Positions 37,167 to 47,070 of a stretch of DNA of 64,000 bases are shown one piece after another. The position numbers and the translations under genes are program-made. Positions within the stretch are counted from its first letter, which is position 1. Every line of letters begins with the position of its first letter. Below the pieces are notes generated by a model, which was not told the DNA's origin, ran no database searches, and saw only the letters and a program-made list of their open reading frames with translations. This DNA is from Hyphomicrobiales bacterium (GTDB taxonomy: Bacteria; Pseudomonadota; Alphaproteobacteria; Rhizobiales; OSC116), in NCBI GenBank assembly GCA_013214705.1, contig JABSRZ010000005.1, positions 270,550 to 334,549 on the forward strand, written 5' to 3'.

Positions 37167-38300
37167 TTACTTTAAAAGCGCTTGCGCTTCTTCTATTCCC
37201 AGTGGAGCCGGTTGAGTGCATGTGGTTTTAATGTCCACAAATTGCCCAGTTTCACCAGATTTCAAAATAGATGTCATCACATCTACCGCATGCAAAGCCC
37301 GCTCTAAAGAGCATCTATGCTCACGGCCTTCCACAATGGCAGATGCCATATCCGCCAAACCGGCGGTGCGGTAGTTAGCCATCATCTCGCCCTGGTTATT
37401 CTCTTGGTTTGGCACACCTAATGGGTGGTCCCAAGCTTCGACAGGTTTAATCTCACCATCGGCCATGGCATATTCCACTTGCCCGCCAAAAAAGTTAGGG
37501 TCAGGCACATAAATCGTACCTTCAGTGCCATAAAGCTCCATATTGGCATGACGGTGCGATTTTATATCCCAACTTGTAGACAAAGTGATGGTCGCGCCAT
37601 TTTCAAATTCTAACAAAGCGTGGATATTGGTCGGGGTTTTAACCGGCACGGTTTCGCCAGCCCGGTCACCCGAACCTATAGTGCGGGTTTCGGTTGGTGA
37701 TGTGGTCAAAGCCGCAACCCGTTTCACCGCGCCAATGAGGTTAATCAAATTGGCCACATAATATGGCCCAACATCTAACATCGGGCCAGCGCCCGGCAAA
37801 AAGAAAAAGTCAGGGTTGGGGTGCCAACTTTCCATACCTTGGCTCATAACATGGGCGCTGCCGGCAATAATTTTACCAACCAAACCTTCATCTATTTTTT
37901 TGCGTGCCAGCTGGTGGCTACCGCCCAAAATAGTGTCTGGCGCGCAGCCAACCCGCAGGTTTTTGGCTTCAGAAATGGCGCGTAAATCTTCGCCTTGCTC
38001 CAAAGTCAATACCAGAGGTTTTTCACTAAACGCATGTTTGCCAGCTTCCAATATTCTTTTGGTAACCGGGTAATGCGCATCAGGAATGGTCAAATTCACA
38101 ATCATCTGAATGTCGTCAGATGCCAATAACTCATCCACCGTGCGGGCATCCACCCCAAACTCCTCGGCACGCGCCTTTGCGGCGTCAAAATTCAAATCCG
38201 CAACCGCGCGAATTTCCAAATTTTTAAACATTTTGCTAAGCCGTAAATAAGCAGCACTAATGTTGCCACAGCCAATAATTCCTACACCAATATCACTCAT
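37167..38300 (-). CDS. Gfo/Idh/MocA-family oxidoreductase, copy 2
   Basis: The 377-residue NAD(P)-dependent dehydrogenase shows the Rossmann motif GIIGCGNISAAYLRL, family motif HAFSEKPLVLTLEQ and active-site region MLDVGPYYVANLI. It differs strongly from the copy at 31.8 kb and so is not a recent duplicate. The downstream-strand neighbour, a TIM-barrel epimerase, lies 21 bases away, repeating the dehydrogenase/epimerase pairing. Substrate unknown. Confidence 0.88.
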   Translation of the reverse strand: MSDIGVGIIGCGNISAAYLRLSKMFKNLEIRAVADLNFDAAKARAEEFGVDARTVDELLASDDIQMIVNLTIPDAHYPVTKRILEAGKHAFSEKPLVLTLEQGEDLRAISEAKNLRVGCAPDTILGGSHQLARKKIDEGLVGKIIAGSAHVMSQGMESWHPNPDFFFLPGAGPMLDVGPYYVANLINLIGAVKRVAALTTSPTETRTIGSGDRAGETVPVKTPTNIHALLEFENGATITLSTSWDIKSHRHANMELYGTEGTIYVPDPNFFGGQVEYAMADGEIKPVEAWDHPLGVPNQENNQGEMMANYRTAGLADMASAIVEGREHRCSLERALHAVDVMTSILKSGETGQFVDIKTTCTQPAPLGIEEAQALLK

Positions 38301-38321
38301 AACCTGTCTCTCACATTTGAA

Positions 38322-39083
38322 TTAAAGTTGTTTTGCGGCGGCAATAGAACGTTTGGCAAAACGCGCTGCGTCACTTGGGTTATCATGCTCCATCACAAAA
38401 TATTTAGCGTTGGTTTTTTTCAGCGCAACCATAATGCCGCTCCAGTCCATAGTGCCCTGGCCAACATCTGCCCAACCATCTTCGTCGGTACATTCACCTG
38501 CCGGAGCAATGTCTTTTACATGCGCAGCCACGATGCGGTCAGCATATTTTTCAATCCAAGCGATAGGGTCTTGTTTGCCAATCACCCCCCATGCCACGTC
38601 AAATTCTAGCGCCAAGCGCTCGTCGGCTTCTAAAATAAGGTCTAAGGGCATTTCACCAGTTTCGGTAACCGCAAATTCAAAAGCATGGTTATGCCAGCCA
38701 AATGTTAGACCAGCTGCCCAATATGGCGCACCAGCAGCGGCAAGTTCCTTACCAAATGCCCGCCACCCGGCCGCGTCTTTTTGGCGCTCTTCTGCGGGTA
38801 TGGCTGGTACAAATATACCTTCCATATTCAACTCTTTGGCAATTTCCAACACCCGAGCCGATTCATCACGCACCATTTCAAAGCCAAAATGGCCAGTTGC
38901 CATGTGCAAACCATTGGCTTTTAGGTCAGCTTTTAAAGCTTCAAGTTCGGTAAGATCAGCATATAAGCCTCCATAACCTTCGACCTGCTTATAACCCAAT
39001 TGGCCAAGCATTTTTAAAGTCTCGCTCAACGGTGGAAAATTACGTGAGCTATATAATTGGTAAGAAAAATCAGTCATTTTCAT
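38322..39083 (-). CDS. Xylose-isomerase-like TIM-barrel sugar isomerase/epimerase, copy 2
   Basis: The 253-residue TIM barrel of the AP-endonuclease-2 superfamily has metal-binding segments FGWHNHAFEF, ALEFDVAWGV and AAHVKDIAP, and a terminal MEHDNPSD. It is a shorter, typical single-domain member. It sits directly upstream of the second Gfo/Idh/MocA gene (21 bases), forming a likely two-step sugar oxidation/isomerisation unit. Confidence 0.87.
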   Translation of the reverse strand: MKMTDFSYQLYSSRNFPPLSETLKMLGQLGYKQVEGYGGLYADLTELEALKADLKANGLHMATGHFGFEMVRDESARVLEIAKELNMEGIFVPAIPAEERQKDAAGWRAFGKELAAAGAPYWAAGLTFGWHNHAFEFAVTETGEMPLDLILEADERLALEFDVAWGVIGKQDPIAWIEKYADRIVAAHVKDIAPAGECTDEDGWADVGQGTMDWSGIMVALKKTNAKYFVMEHDNPSDAARFAKRSIAAAKQL

Positions 39084-39227
39084 CTCTTTTTAAAGTTAAT
39101 TTATGTCGAGTAGCATGCCCTCTCAGGCACATTATTTAGGTTTTTTATTGAGACCTTTTCCGGCCATTAAGGTAGGCTATCTCAGCCATTCTGGGCCTAT
39201 ACGCGGCCAAGTTATTAATGAAAACAG

Positions 39228-39917
39228 CTATTTAAGCCATTTGTCATAATCAGATACAAGTAAATGTAACGGGTCTTCATTTTCCGATATGGTTGAAAAA
39301 CGCCCAATCGGGTCACGGAATATATTGTCCGTCACATCATCATTCACATTGCTAACTTCGCCAATCAACACATCGCCGCCCTCGCCCCAAAAGGCGTGCC
39401 AATGGTTCACTTCTAAGGTCACACTTTCGCCCGGTGCTAAAGCTAGGCGGGTGCCGGCTTTTAATGTCCGGCGGCGGCAATCGGTATAAACATGCACGTC
39501 AGCGTCAGGGTCTATAGAGCCATCAGCAAAGGCGCTAAATAACTCAATCACCAAAGTCCCACCACCGCGGTTTATAATGTCTTCGGTTTTTTTATTATGC
39601 CGGTGCATTGGCGATATTTGCTGCTCACGGCTAATCATAATTTTTTCGGCATATAACATGCCCATGCCCTTGGCTATATTGACGTCATTGCCATTGCGCG
39701 TGGTGAATAAAAACAGGCCCAAATCTTTAAAATTACCTTGGCCATAATCGGTAATGTCCCACCCCAAACGGTTGTCAAAAATACCGGCGCTATCTGTGGC
39801 GACACGTAGTTTCAATTCCCGCGCGCTCCAATAGGCAAACGGCGGCATGATATAACCAAACGAGCGGATAAACGCATCACTCTCACGTATAATTTCATTA
39901 ATTTCTGAACGTTTCAT
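39228..39917 (-). CDS. D-lyxose/D-mannose ketol-isomerase (cupin type)
   Basis: The 229-residue cupin matches D-lyxose isomerase, which interconverts D-lyxose with D-xylulose and D-mannose with D-fructose. The metal-binding cupin motif is ISPMHRHNKKTEDIINRGGG (about residues 100-119), and a second histidine block is EVNHWHAFWG. It ends 14 bases from the beta-mannosidase gene. The pairing suggests that mannose released by the mannosidase is isomerised directly to fructose without prior phosphorylation. Confidence 0.88.
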   Translation of the reverse strand: MKRSEINEIIRESDAFIRSFGYIMPPFAYWSARELKLRVATDSAGIFDNRLGWDITDYGQGNFKDLGLFLFTTRNGNDVNIAKGMGMLYAEKIMISREQQISPMHRHNKKTEDIINRGGGTLVIELFSAFADGSIDPDADVHVYTDCRRRTLKAGTRLALAPGESVTLEVNHWHAFWGEGGDVLIGEVSNVNDDVTDNIFRDPIGRFSTISENEDPLHLLVSDYDKWLK

Positions 39918-39931
39918 ATCTTCACTCTTGT

Positions 39932-42352
39932 TTAAGTCTCATATGTACTTGTGTATAAATCACGAACCACAATAGATTTTTCTGCCGCTCTTAGCGCCGC
40001 CAATGTTGTGCCATCTTTAGGCGTAAACACCAGTTCGCATTCGTCATTTTTGGTCATCATAAAGCAATTGTCACTATAGCGGCCAGCCACATCTGCCTCT
40101 ACAGTCACAAATAATGCCAATGAGTCGCTGCTTATATTAACGATAACACTAGCATTGTCGATGCGGGTTGTAAATGTTATTTTAGGGTCACTTAAATCCA
40201 AAACCTTATAAGCCACAGGCGTATAATGGTCAGCGCCTTGCATACCGTTAGAGGCGTTAAATTTATAACCTAAAATATGATCAGCATCTATATCAGCGGT
40301 TTTAATTGTGGCCAATGTCTTGGCCGCATCAGGCCCCACATTGCCGCTCACATTGTTAAGCAGCTTGGTCGTTCCATCTAACGCAATTAAGCTAAGCTCA
40401 ACATCTAGTTTCACATTTTCATGCAAATCATTAACAGCTTGAATTTTCAACAAATCCCCATCGGGTATAATAGACACCGCCACGCTTTGGTAAAAACGCT
40501 TGACCATATAATGCATCAATTTCCAGTCGCCGCCATAATCTAGGCTGGCCCAACTGGCCACCGGCCAAACGTCATTTAGCTGCCAGTATAATGTGCCCAT
40601 GCAATGCGGCTTTATCGAGCGCCAATATTCCACAGCGGTTCTGATCGCCAGACCTTGCTGTATTTGGCTCACATATACAAAATTTTCAAACCCAATTGGG
40701 AAGCGGAAATAACGGAACATGGTTTCTGCGATGCGCGCGTTGCCACCAGCATTTTTCTGATGGCTCTCCATAACCGGAGAGGCAATATTCATATCCGCTT
40801 TAGACGCAAAAGTGCGGATGGTGTTCATCGATGGGAAGGATTGAAAGCCAAATTCAGAGCAAAAACGCGGGTTGATTTTCAAATAATTATCAAAACTCTT
40901 GCCCTCATGCCATACCGACCAATAATGCATATCACCGGATGAATCATCATGCCATGCATCGCCAAAATTCATCGGGCCAGATGACGGGCTGGATGGCCAC
41001 CAAACCGCGTTGTCAATCGTCTTGTTAAGCGATTGCTCAATCACTCTGTTAAGCCGGTCATAACCAACAAGATATAAATCGCGGTTTTTTAAAGTTTCTT
41101 CAAACCAAGTTAACGCGCCAACCAATTCATTGTCACCGCACCATAATGCCAAACAGGCATGGTGGGACAATCTGGCAACTTGCTCGCAAGCCTCCGCCGC
41201 CACTTCGGCTAAAAATTCTTCATCACTGGGGTAAATGTTACAAGCAAACATAAAATCTTGCCACACCAACAAGCCAAGTTTAGAGCATTCCTCGTAAAAT
41301 GAATCCGCTTCATAGCGGCCGCCGCCCCAAACCCTGATCATATTCATGTTGGCATCAACTGCGCTTTGCAACAGGTCTAAGGTTTTTTCATCACTAATGT
41401 TAGATGGCAATGCGTCGGCTGGAATCCAGTTGGCACCGCGCATATAAATATTTTTGCCATTGACCTTAAACGCAAAGCTTTTGCCCGCTTCATCATCCAA
41501 AGTCTCAAGCTCTACGGTGCGCAAACCAACATTTCTAACCTCTTGCCAGTCACCGACTTTAAGCTTTAACTCATATAAAGGCTGTTCGCCAGAGCCAGCT
41601 GGCCACCAAATTTTAGGGTTGCTAATATTAAATTCAGCACTGACAACGCTGCCATCGCTAATGCCATTTATTACTTGGCCGTCAAATTCAAAACAATAAT
41701 CTTGGCCACTTACATCGCCGCTAATTTTGGCTTTCACCTCTAGCTTAACCATGCCATCAACATGGTGCTGATCCACACAAATTTGGCCAATTCTAACGCT
41801 TACCGGCCGAATGCTAATGTTGCCATAAAGCCCAAATGGTGCCAAAGCCACGCCCCAGTCCCAGCCAAAATCACATTGAATTTTGCGCAACATATTGCCA
41901 TCAGCTATGTCGCAATTGCCTTTTTGATACGGCACAGGGTAAGGCTGCAGTTTTTGCAAACGGGTGGCTTCTTTGGTATTGGAATGAAATAAAATCTCTA
42001 TTTCATTGTCGCCATCCTTCAAAACATCAGTAACGTCAACGGTAAAAAATCGGAACATATTGCGGGCGCTTAATATGGCCACACCGTTAAGTTTAATATC
42101 CGCCACACAGTCTAATTGCGAGACATCAAAATCATAACGGACACCCGCTTCAACCACAAAGTTAAAGCGGCGCGACGCTGTCCAATCGAGGTCGGCTATC
42201 CAACGCACATCATATTCATTGCGCCCATAATACGGGTCTTCAATTTTTTGAGCGGCCAACAATGCCGAGATTGCATCCCCCGGAATGGCCATTTGAACCG
42301 AGTGCGAACCCTGCGCATCGCGCAGAGTCCAATTTCCTGAGAGATCTAACAT
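39932..42352 (-). CDS. Beta-mannosidase, glycoside hydrolase family 2
   Basis: A GH2 beta-mannosidase of about 806 residues. The N-terminal jelly roll begins LDLSGNWTLRDAQGSHS. The acid/base glutamate lies in WCGDNELVGA and the nucleophile glutamate in FCSEFGFQSFPS. No export signal is seen, so it should hydrolyse imported manno-oligosaccharides in the cytoplasm. The frame opens with TTG at 42364, but the ATG at 42352 has GGAT about eight bases upstream and is preferred. It follows the ABC ATPase gene closely and precedes the isomerase. Confidence 0.92.
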   Translation of the reverse strand: MLDLSGNWTLRDAQGSHSVQMAIPGDAISALLAAQKIEDPYYGRNEYDVRWIADLDWTASRRFNFVVEAGVRYDFDVSQLDCVADIKLNGVAILSARNMFRFFTVDVTDVLKDGDNEIEILFHSNTKEATRLQKLQPYPVPYQKGNCDIADGNMLRKIQCDFGWDWGVALAPFGLYGNISIRPVSVRIGQICVDQHHVDGMVKLEVKAKISGDVSGQDYCFEFDGQVINGISDGSVVSAEFNISNPKIWWPAGSGEQPLYELKLKVGDWQEVRNVGLRTVELETLDDEAGKSFAFKVNGKNIYMRGANWIPADALPSNISDEKTLDLLQSAVDANMNMIRVWGGGRYEADSFYEECSKLGLLVWQDFMFACNIYPSDEEFLAEVAAEACEQVARLSHHACLALWCGDNELVGALTWFEETLKNRDLYLVGYDRLNRVIEQSLNKTIDNAVWWPSSPSSGPMNFGDAWHDDSSGDMHYWSVWHEGKSFDNYLKINPRFCSEFGFQSFPSMNTIRTFASKADMNIASPVMESHQKNAGGNARIAETMFRYFRFPIGFENFVYVSQIQQGLAIRTAVEYWRSIKPHCMGTLYWQLNDVWPVASWASLDYGGDWKLMHYMVKRFYQSVAVSIIPDGDLLKIQAVNDLHENVKLDVELSLIALDGTTKLLNNVSGNVGPDAAKTLATIKTADIDADHILGYKFNASNGMQGADHYTPVAYKVLDLSDPKITFTTRIDNASVIVNISSDSLALFVTVEADVAGRYSDNCFMMTKNDECELVFTPKDGTTLAALRAAEKSIVVRDLYTSTYET

Positions 42353-42371
42353 ATAGAAATCCAATTGTTAA

Positions 42372-43448
42372 TTAGATACGCTGTTCTGTATTCACATCAA
42401 ATAATGATGCTTTGGTCATATCAAATTTAAGATGAACAACAGTCTTTTTGTCAACAATGTCTTCAGCTTTAATTCGGACAGACATAGCTTGGCCTTCAGC
42501 TGTCAGCCATAACAAGCTGTCAGAACCCATCGGCTCATCCAAATCCACCACAGCTTCTAATGTTTTGCCAGCAATGCCGGTTGTGTCTACCGTCGTATAT
42601 TCTGGGCGCACACCCAAAATAGCGGTGCCATCGGTTAATTTACCGCCATCATAGCCGTCTAATGACATTGTGGTGTTGCCAAATTTAAACGCTTTGCCGC
42701 CGTCAGTAATTTCACCTTTTAGAAAATTCATCGAAGGTGAACCAATAAAGCCAGCCACAAATAAATTGGTCGGTTTGTTGTAAATTGTATGCGGGTCATC
42801 CAATTGTTGAATAATGCCACTCCGCATAATCGCAATCCGGTCAGCCAAGGTTAGCGCTTCAATTTGGTCATGGGTTACATACACCATGGTGTTGCCCAAA
42901 CGGTTATGCAAGCGTTTTAATTCAACCCGCAACTCAGCCCGTAATTTGGCATCAAGGTTAGACAATGGCTCGTCAAACAAAAATACATTGGCCTCGCGCA
43001 CCAAGGCACGGCCAATGGCCACACGCTGGCGTTGACCGCCAGATAAAGCCGCAGGTTTACGGTCTAACAAGTCTTCAATTTGCAAAATATCGGCAGCATA
43101 AGCAATGCGCTTGGCAATTTCTTCTTTAGATACTTTTTGGTTTTTAAGCCCAAAAGACAAGTTGCCTTTAACCGTCATTTGCGGGTATAGCGCATAAGAT
43201 TGGAACACCATACCAATGCCACGGTCTTTAGGTTCAGCCCAAGTTACGTTTTTACCATCGATAAAAATTTGACCATCCGTAATGTCGAGCAAACCCGCTA
43301 GGCAATTCAACAAGGTCGATTTACCGCAACCAGAAGGGCCAAGCAAAACCAAAAACTCGCCTTCGAATATGTCAATATTCAGTTTTTTGAGAACCTTTAC
43401 CGACCCAAACGCAAGATCAAGATCTTTAACTTCAATAGATTTATTCAT
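42372..43448 (-). CDS. Sugar ABC transporter ATP-binding protein (MalK/UgpC type)
   Basis: The 358-residue ATPase has Walker A GPSGCGKSTLLN, signature LSGGQRQRVAIGRAL, Walker B VFLFDEPLSNLDA and the C-terminal OB-fold domain of CUT1 importers (ILGVRPEY). It energises the permease pair encoded immediately upstream and lies 19 bases before the beta-mannosidase start codon. The whole importer-hydrolase set reads as one operon. Confidence 0.93.
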   Translation of the reverse strand: MNKSIEVKDLDLAFGSVKVLKKLNIDIFEGEFLVLLGPSGCGKSTLLNCLAGLLDITDGQIFIDGKNVTWAEPKDRGIGMVFQSYALYPQMTVKGNLSFGLKNQKVSKEEIAKRIAYAADILQIEDLLDRKPAALSGGQRQRVAIGRALVREANVFLFDEPLSNLDAKLRAELRVELKRLHNRLGNTMVYVTHDQIEALTLADRIAIMRSGIIQQLDDPHTIYNKPTNLFVAGFIGSPSMNFLKGEITDGGKAFKFGNTTMSLDGYDGGKLTDGTAILGVRPEYTTVDTTGIAGKTLEAVVDLDEPMGSDSLLWLTAEGQAMSVRIKAEDIVDKKTVVHLKFDMTKASLFDVNTEQRI

Positions 43449-43452
43449 TCAA

Positions 43453-44361
43453 TTAGCCTTTCACGGCGCCAGCAGCAATACCGCGGACAAATAGTTTACC
43501 AGAGACAAAATACACAACCAACGGTACGATCGCCGTCAGCATAGTCGCCGCCATATTCACATTATACTCTTTTACACCTTGCACTGAGTTCACAATGTTG
43601 TTCAGCTGCACGGTGATAGGGTAATTTGCCGGCTTGGTATAAATCACCCCAAACAAGAAATCATTCCAAATACCCGTTACCTGCAAAATAATCGCCACCA
43701 CAAAAATAGGCAATGACATCGGCAACATAATTTTTATAAATATACCCCAGAAAGCTGCACCATCAACCCGTGCGGCTTTAAACAGCTCCTCAGGCAATGA
43801 GATAAAATAGTTTCTAAACAATAAGGTCAATATCGGCATACCGAATACAGTATGAACGATTACCAAACCCGCCAATTTTGTGTAAAGCCCAATTTGGCTA
43901 AGCAGAAGCACAATAGGGTAAATCAAAACTTGGTAAGGTATAAACGCGCCAAAAATTAGAATGGTAAAGAATACATTTGCACCCTTAAATTTCCAATTTG
44001 CCAAGGCATAACCATTCACCGAAGCGATGAGGATAGAAATAATAGTCGAAGGCACGGTGATCATCACACTATTCCAAAAACCTCGGCTCAAACCATCACA
44101 ATTCAAACCTGTACAGGCATGTGCCCAAGCTTTCACCCATGGCTCAAAGGTAATTTCAACCGGTGGCGAAAATATATTGCCCATGCGAATTTCGGGCATG
44201 CCTTTAACCGAAGTCATGATCATCACATAAAGCGGAATAAGGTAATAAATAGCGGCCACAATCAACACGCCATAAACCATAATATTTCGGTTCGATAAAA
44301 CCTTTTTGGGCTTGGTGCCACGAGGCTCCACAGCCTCAATATTTACATCAATAGCGGTCAT
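43453..44361 (-). CDS. Carbohydrate ABC transporter permease (MalG type)
   Basis: The 302-residue inner-membrane subunit has about six transmembrane segments and the EAA-loop segment PEELFKAARVDGAAFWGIFIKIMLPMS-like region around residue 200, the contact site for the ATPase. A short cytoplasmic N-terminus precedes the first helix. It overlaps the upstream permease gene by four bases. CUT1 family, importing oligosaccharides. Confidence 0.92.
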   Translation of the reverse strand: MTAIDVNIEAVEPRGTKPKKVLSNRNIMVYGVLIVAAIYYLIPLYVMIMTSVKGMPEIRMGNIFSPPVEITFEPWVKAWAHACTGLNCDGLSRGFWNSVMITVPSTIISILIASVNGYALANWKFKGANVFFTILIFGAFIPYQVLIYPIVLLLSQIGLYTKLAGLVIVHTVFGMPILTLLFRNYFISLPEELFKAARVDGAAFWGIFIKIMLPMSLPIFVVAIILQVTGIWNDFLFGVIYTKPANYPITVQLNNIVNSVQGVKEYNVNMAATMLTAIVPLVVYFVSGKLFVRGIAAGAVKG

Positions 44362-45350
44362 CTTTTTTCCTTGCCCCCAAATTCAATAATTGTCCACGGT
44401 ATCAAAATAATCAATACACCCAGCAACATCATGGTAGATGCCGCGAGGCCTTGACCCAGATTTTGTGCCGTGAATAAATAGGAATAAACATACATGGCCG
44501 GAACTTGTGAAGACAAGCCTGGGCCACCATTAGTTTGAGCCACCACCAAGTCATAAACTTTCAAAATGCCGGCGGTAATCAGCACCAATGTGGTCACAAA
44601 TACCGGTCGCATCATCGGAATCACAACTTTAATATAGGTCTTCCACATGGGGATGCCGTCAATACGCGAAGCCTTCCATATGTCTTCATCAATGCCGCGT
44701 AAACCCGCTAACATCAGGGCCATAATAAAACCAGTGCCTTGCCACACACCAGCAATTAGGATGCCGAACATCACCAAATCTGGGTTTTGCAATGGCGCAA
44801 ATTCAAAATTCTCGAAACCCCAACCGCGGACAATTTTTTCAATGCCGAATGTTGGGTTTAAAATCCATTGCCACACCAAGCCGGTGATAATGGCAGACAT
44901 CGCATATGGATATAGATAAATGGTTCGAAAGGTGTTTTCAAACCTAATTTTTTGGTCCATAAACGCCGCTAAAATAAAGCCCACAACTAAGGAGAACACC
45001 AAAGCAAAACCGGCATATAATGCCAAGTTTTCGATAGACGTTAGCCAGCGCGAGTTGCTCCACAAGCGGTCATACTGCGCCATGCCGACAAAACTTTTTG
45101 TCACAAAGCCAGTGATATAATACACATCAAAAGACCCGTCTTTGATCAGCCATGTCGGCATCGGAATCGAAAACAAATCTTCAGTTGTAAATAGTGGTTT
45201 TGGTAATAATTTTGATCTTGTAAACGAATACACAAACGACCAAACCGTACAACCAACAAAAATAACCAACGCTGTTAATACCATCGGAATGGCAGCAAAT
45301 TTGGCACTTAAATTTCTGAATAGTTGCGAAGGGCGAGAAGCTTTTTCCAT
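44358..45350 (-). CDS. Carbohydrate ABC transporter permease (MalF type)
   Basis: The 330-residue partner permease has about six transmembrane helices and the EAA-loop region DEDIWKASRIDGIPMWKTYI. It ends in a four-base overlap with the MalG-type gene, so the two are translationally coupled. It starts about 120 bases after the binding-protein stop, and a strong stem-loop lies in that gap. Confidence 0.92.
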   Translation of the reverse strand: MEKASRPSQLFRNLSAKFAAIPMVLTALVIFVGCTVWSFVYSFTRSKLLPKPLFTTEDLFSIPMPTWLIKDGSFDVYYITGFVTKSFVGMAQYDRLWSNSRWLTSIENLALYAGFALVFSLVVGFILAAFMDQKIRFENTFRTIYLYPYAMSAIITGLVWQWILNPTFGIEKIVRGWGFENFEFAPLQNPDLVMFGILIAGVWQGTGFIMALMLAGLRGIDEDIWKASRIDGIPMWKTYIKVVIPMMRPVFVTTLVLITAGILKVYDLVVAQTNGGPGLSSQVPAMYVYSYLFTAQNLGQGLAASTMMLLGVLIILIPWTIIEFGGKEKR

Positions 45351-45422
45351 TTAATCTCTCTCGATCTAGTTAAAGGCCAAGCTGCGGCTGCGATAACCAG
45401 AGATATAGTATTTAATATGAAT

Positions 45423-45450
45423 CTCCCGTCGATGAAAACATCGACGGGAG
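45423..45450 (-). promoter_or_regulatory. Intercistronic stem-loop between binding-protein and permease genes
   Basis: A perfect 12-base stem (45423-45434 with 45439-45450) and an AAAA/TTTT loop lie 22 bases beyond the binding-protein stop on the minus strand. No T-run follows, so it is more likely an mRNA-stabilising or partial-termination element that raises binding-protein output over the membrane subunits, as in malE-malF operons. Confidence 0.75.
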
Positions 45451-45471
45451 CAATTATGACTTAACTAACGA

Positions 45472-46701
45472 TTAGTCAGCATCAGCAATAATAGAAGCAT
45501 AACCTTTTTGCACTTCTGCAGGTGTAATGCTCTTATCGTTCCAGAATTCAACCATTAGATCTTCTAACTGAGTATTTGTATCAGGTGAAAGATGTTGGTT
45601 GCCATCTGGTAAGATGTTACCGCTAGCCAAAATTTCTAGGCCTTGCTTCATGCAATCATTAGCAGAACTTAAATCAACGTCACCACGGATCGGTAGAGAT
45701 CCTTTTTTCAAGTTAAACGCAACTTGAACTTCTTTAGACATTAACTGTGAAGCCATGCGCAATTGAGCGGCTTTGATGTCAGCATCATCAACAAGTGGGA
45801 AGTAGAACGCGTCACCACCAGTAGAGATAATTTTGTTCACACCCAAACCTGGAAGACATGTATAGTCTTCGCCAGCAACTTGGTTAGCCACTTGGAATTC
45901 ACCCTGCGCCCAGTCACCCATGATTTGACCACCAGCTTGACCAGTGATAACCATGTTAGTTGCTTGGTTCCAATCTTGAATATCAGCGCCATCAGATAGT
46001 TGACGTGCAGCACCAAAAGCTTCAAACACAGCTGTGTATGCTGGGCCCATTACGGTGTCTACGTCTTTATCTTTAACAACTTTTAACCAAACTTCAGGAC
46101 CAGCCAAAGCAACAGTTAGCACGCCAAACGCGCCAGATGTTTGCCAAGATTGTTGACCCATAGCTAAAGGTACAACGCCAACAGCACGTAGTGCAGGGGC
46201 AGAAGCTGTAAACTCATCCCAGTTAGTTGGTACAGGAACGCCAGCTTTTTCATAAGCTGCATGGCTCAACCAAATCCACTGCCATGAGTGAATGTTCACT
46301 GGAGCACAGTAAATTCTGCCATCAACCGTACAAGCATCAAGCAAAGATGTTGGGTTTACAAAGTCAGCCCAGCCTTCTTTTACAGCTAGATCTGTAAGGT
46401 CTGTCATCAAACCAGCTTCGATAAGCTCTTCAGCTTGGCGGCCATGGTTCAATTGAGTGGCGCCCATAGGCTCACCACCAATAATACGTGAAACAATAAT
46501 TGGTCTCGCAACACCACCAGAACCAGCAATCGCACCATCAATCCAAGTGTCACCACCTGCATTAAATGCTTTCGCAAATTCGGCAACAGCAGCAGCTTCG
46601 CCGCCAGATGTCCACCAATGAGTTACTTCAAGTTCAGTTGCTGTAGCAGGAACTGCTACTGAAGCTGCTAGAGCAGCAGCTATTAAAAAACGACACTTCA
46701 T
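45472..46701 (-). CDS. Sugar ABC transporter substrate-binding protein
   Basis: The 409-residue periplasmic protein has a signal peptide (MKCRFLIAAALAASVAVPATA) and a family 1 extracellular solute-binding fold (EVTHWWTSGGEAAAV, GDWAQGEF, KKGSLPIRGD). This resembles glucose/mannose-type binding proteins. A strong ribosome site (AGGGAGGA) precedes the ATG. Two differences from its neighbours, the strong site and codon choice richer in GCT and GTT type codons, fit high expression. The promoter region is shared with the divergent LacI-family gene. Confidence 0.93.
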   Translation of the reverse strand: MKCRFLIAAALAASVAVPATATELEVTHWWTSGGEAAAVAEFAKAFNAGGDTWIDGAIAGSGGVARPIIVSRIIGGEPMGATQLNHGRQAEELIEAGLMTDLTDLAVKEGWADFVNPTSLLDACTVDGRIYCAPVNIHSWQWIWLSHAAYEKAGVPVPTNWDEFTASAPALRAVGVVPLAMGQQSWQTSGAFGVLTVALAGPEVWLKVVKDKDVDTVMGPAYTAVFEAFGAARQLSDGADIQDWNQATNMVITGQAGGQIMGDWAQGEFQVANQVAGEDYTCLPGLGVNKIISTGGDAFYFPLVDDADIKAAQLRMASQLMSKEVQVAFNLKKGSLPIRGDVDLSSANDCMKQGLEILASGNILPDGNQHLSPDTNTQLEDLMVEFWNDKSITPAEVQKGYASIIADAD

Positions 46702-47070
46702 TATAGGATCCTCCCTCTATATATCGTATCAATCTTACTTTATTCATTATGAGTAAAAATTTAATCACTTAAATGTGTAAATCTAAATCGTTACAGTTTT
46801 TAAGCTAGACCAAGCAAATTATAAAATCAACAAATTTATTTTAGGGGGTAAAAATACCGCATAAACCGCCCCAAAAATAGCCTTATACATCTATTAACTA
46901 CCATTGTTAACCCTCCCCAAAACGTTTGCTGTAGCCATATCTTAGGCTATACAAACGATTTTTTTACTTTCTTTATTACATCTTTAAAATGTGGATAAAA
47001 CCTTGGCTAACACCAGTTTCTCACCAATAACTGTAACGTTACAGTTATTGCTTCCCAATAGACAAAAAAT
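46702..47070. promoter_or_regulatory. Divergent control region between binding-protein and LacI genes
   Basis: A 369-base AT-rich region with no gene. It holds the 26-base palindrome at 47025-47050 near the LacI-family start and a half-site CGTTACAG at 46789-46796 near the binding-protein start. Both are plausible sites for the encoded regulator. Confidence 0.6.
47025..47050. promoter_or_regulatory. Perfect 26-bp palindromic operator upstream of the LacI-family gene
   Basis: The left arm CAATAACTGTAAC is followed directly by its exact reverse complement. The centre CTGTAACGTTACAG is identical to the site at 13358-13371. It lies 20 bases before the first in-frame ATG, where bound repressor would block transcription. 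Confidence 0.8.
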
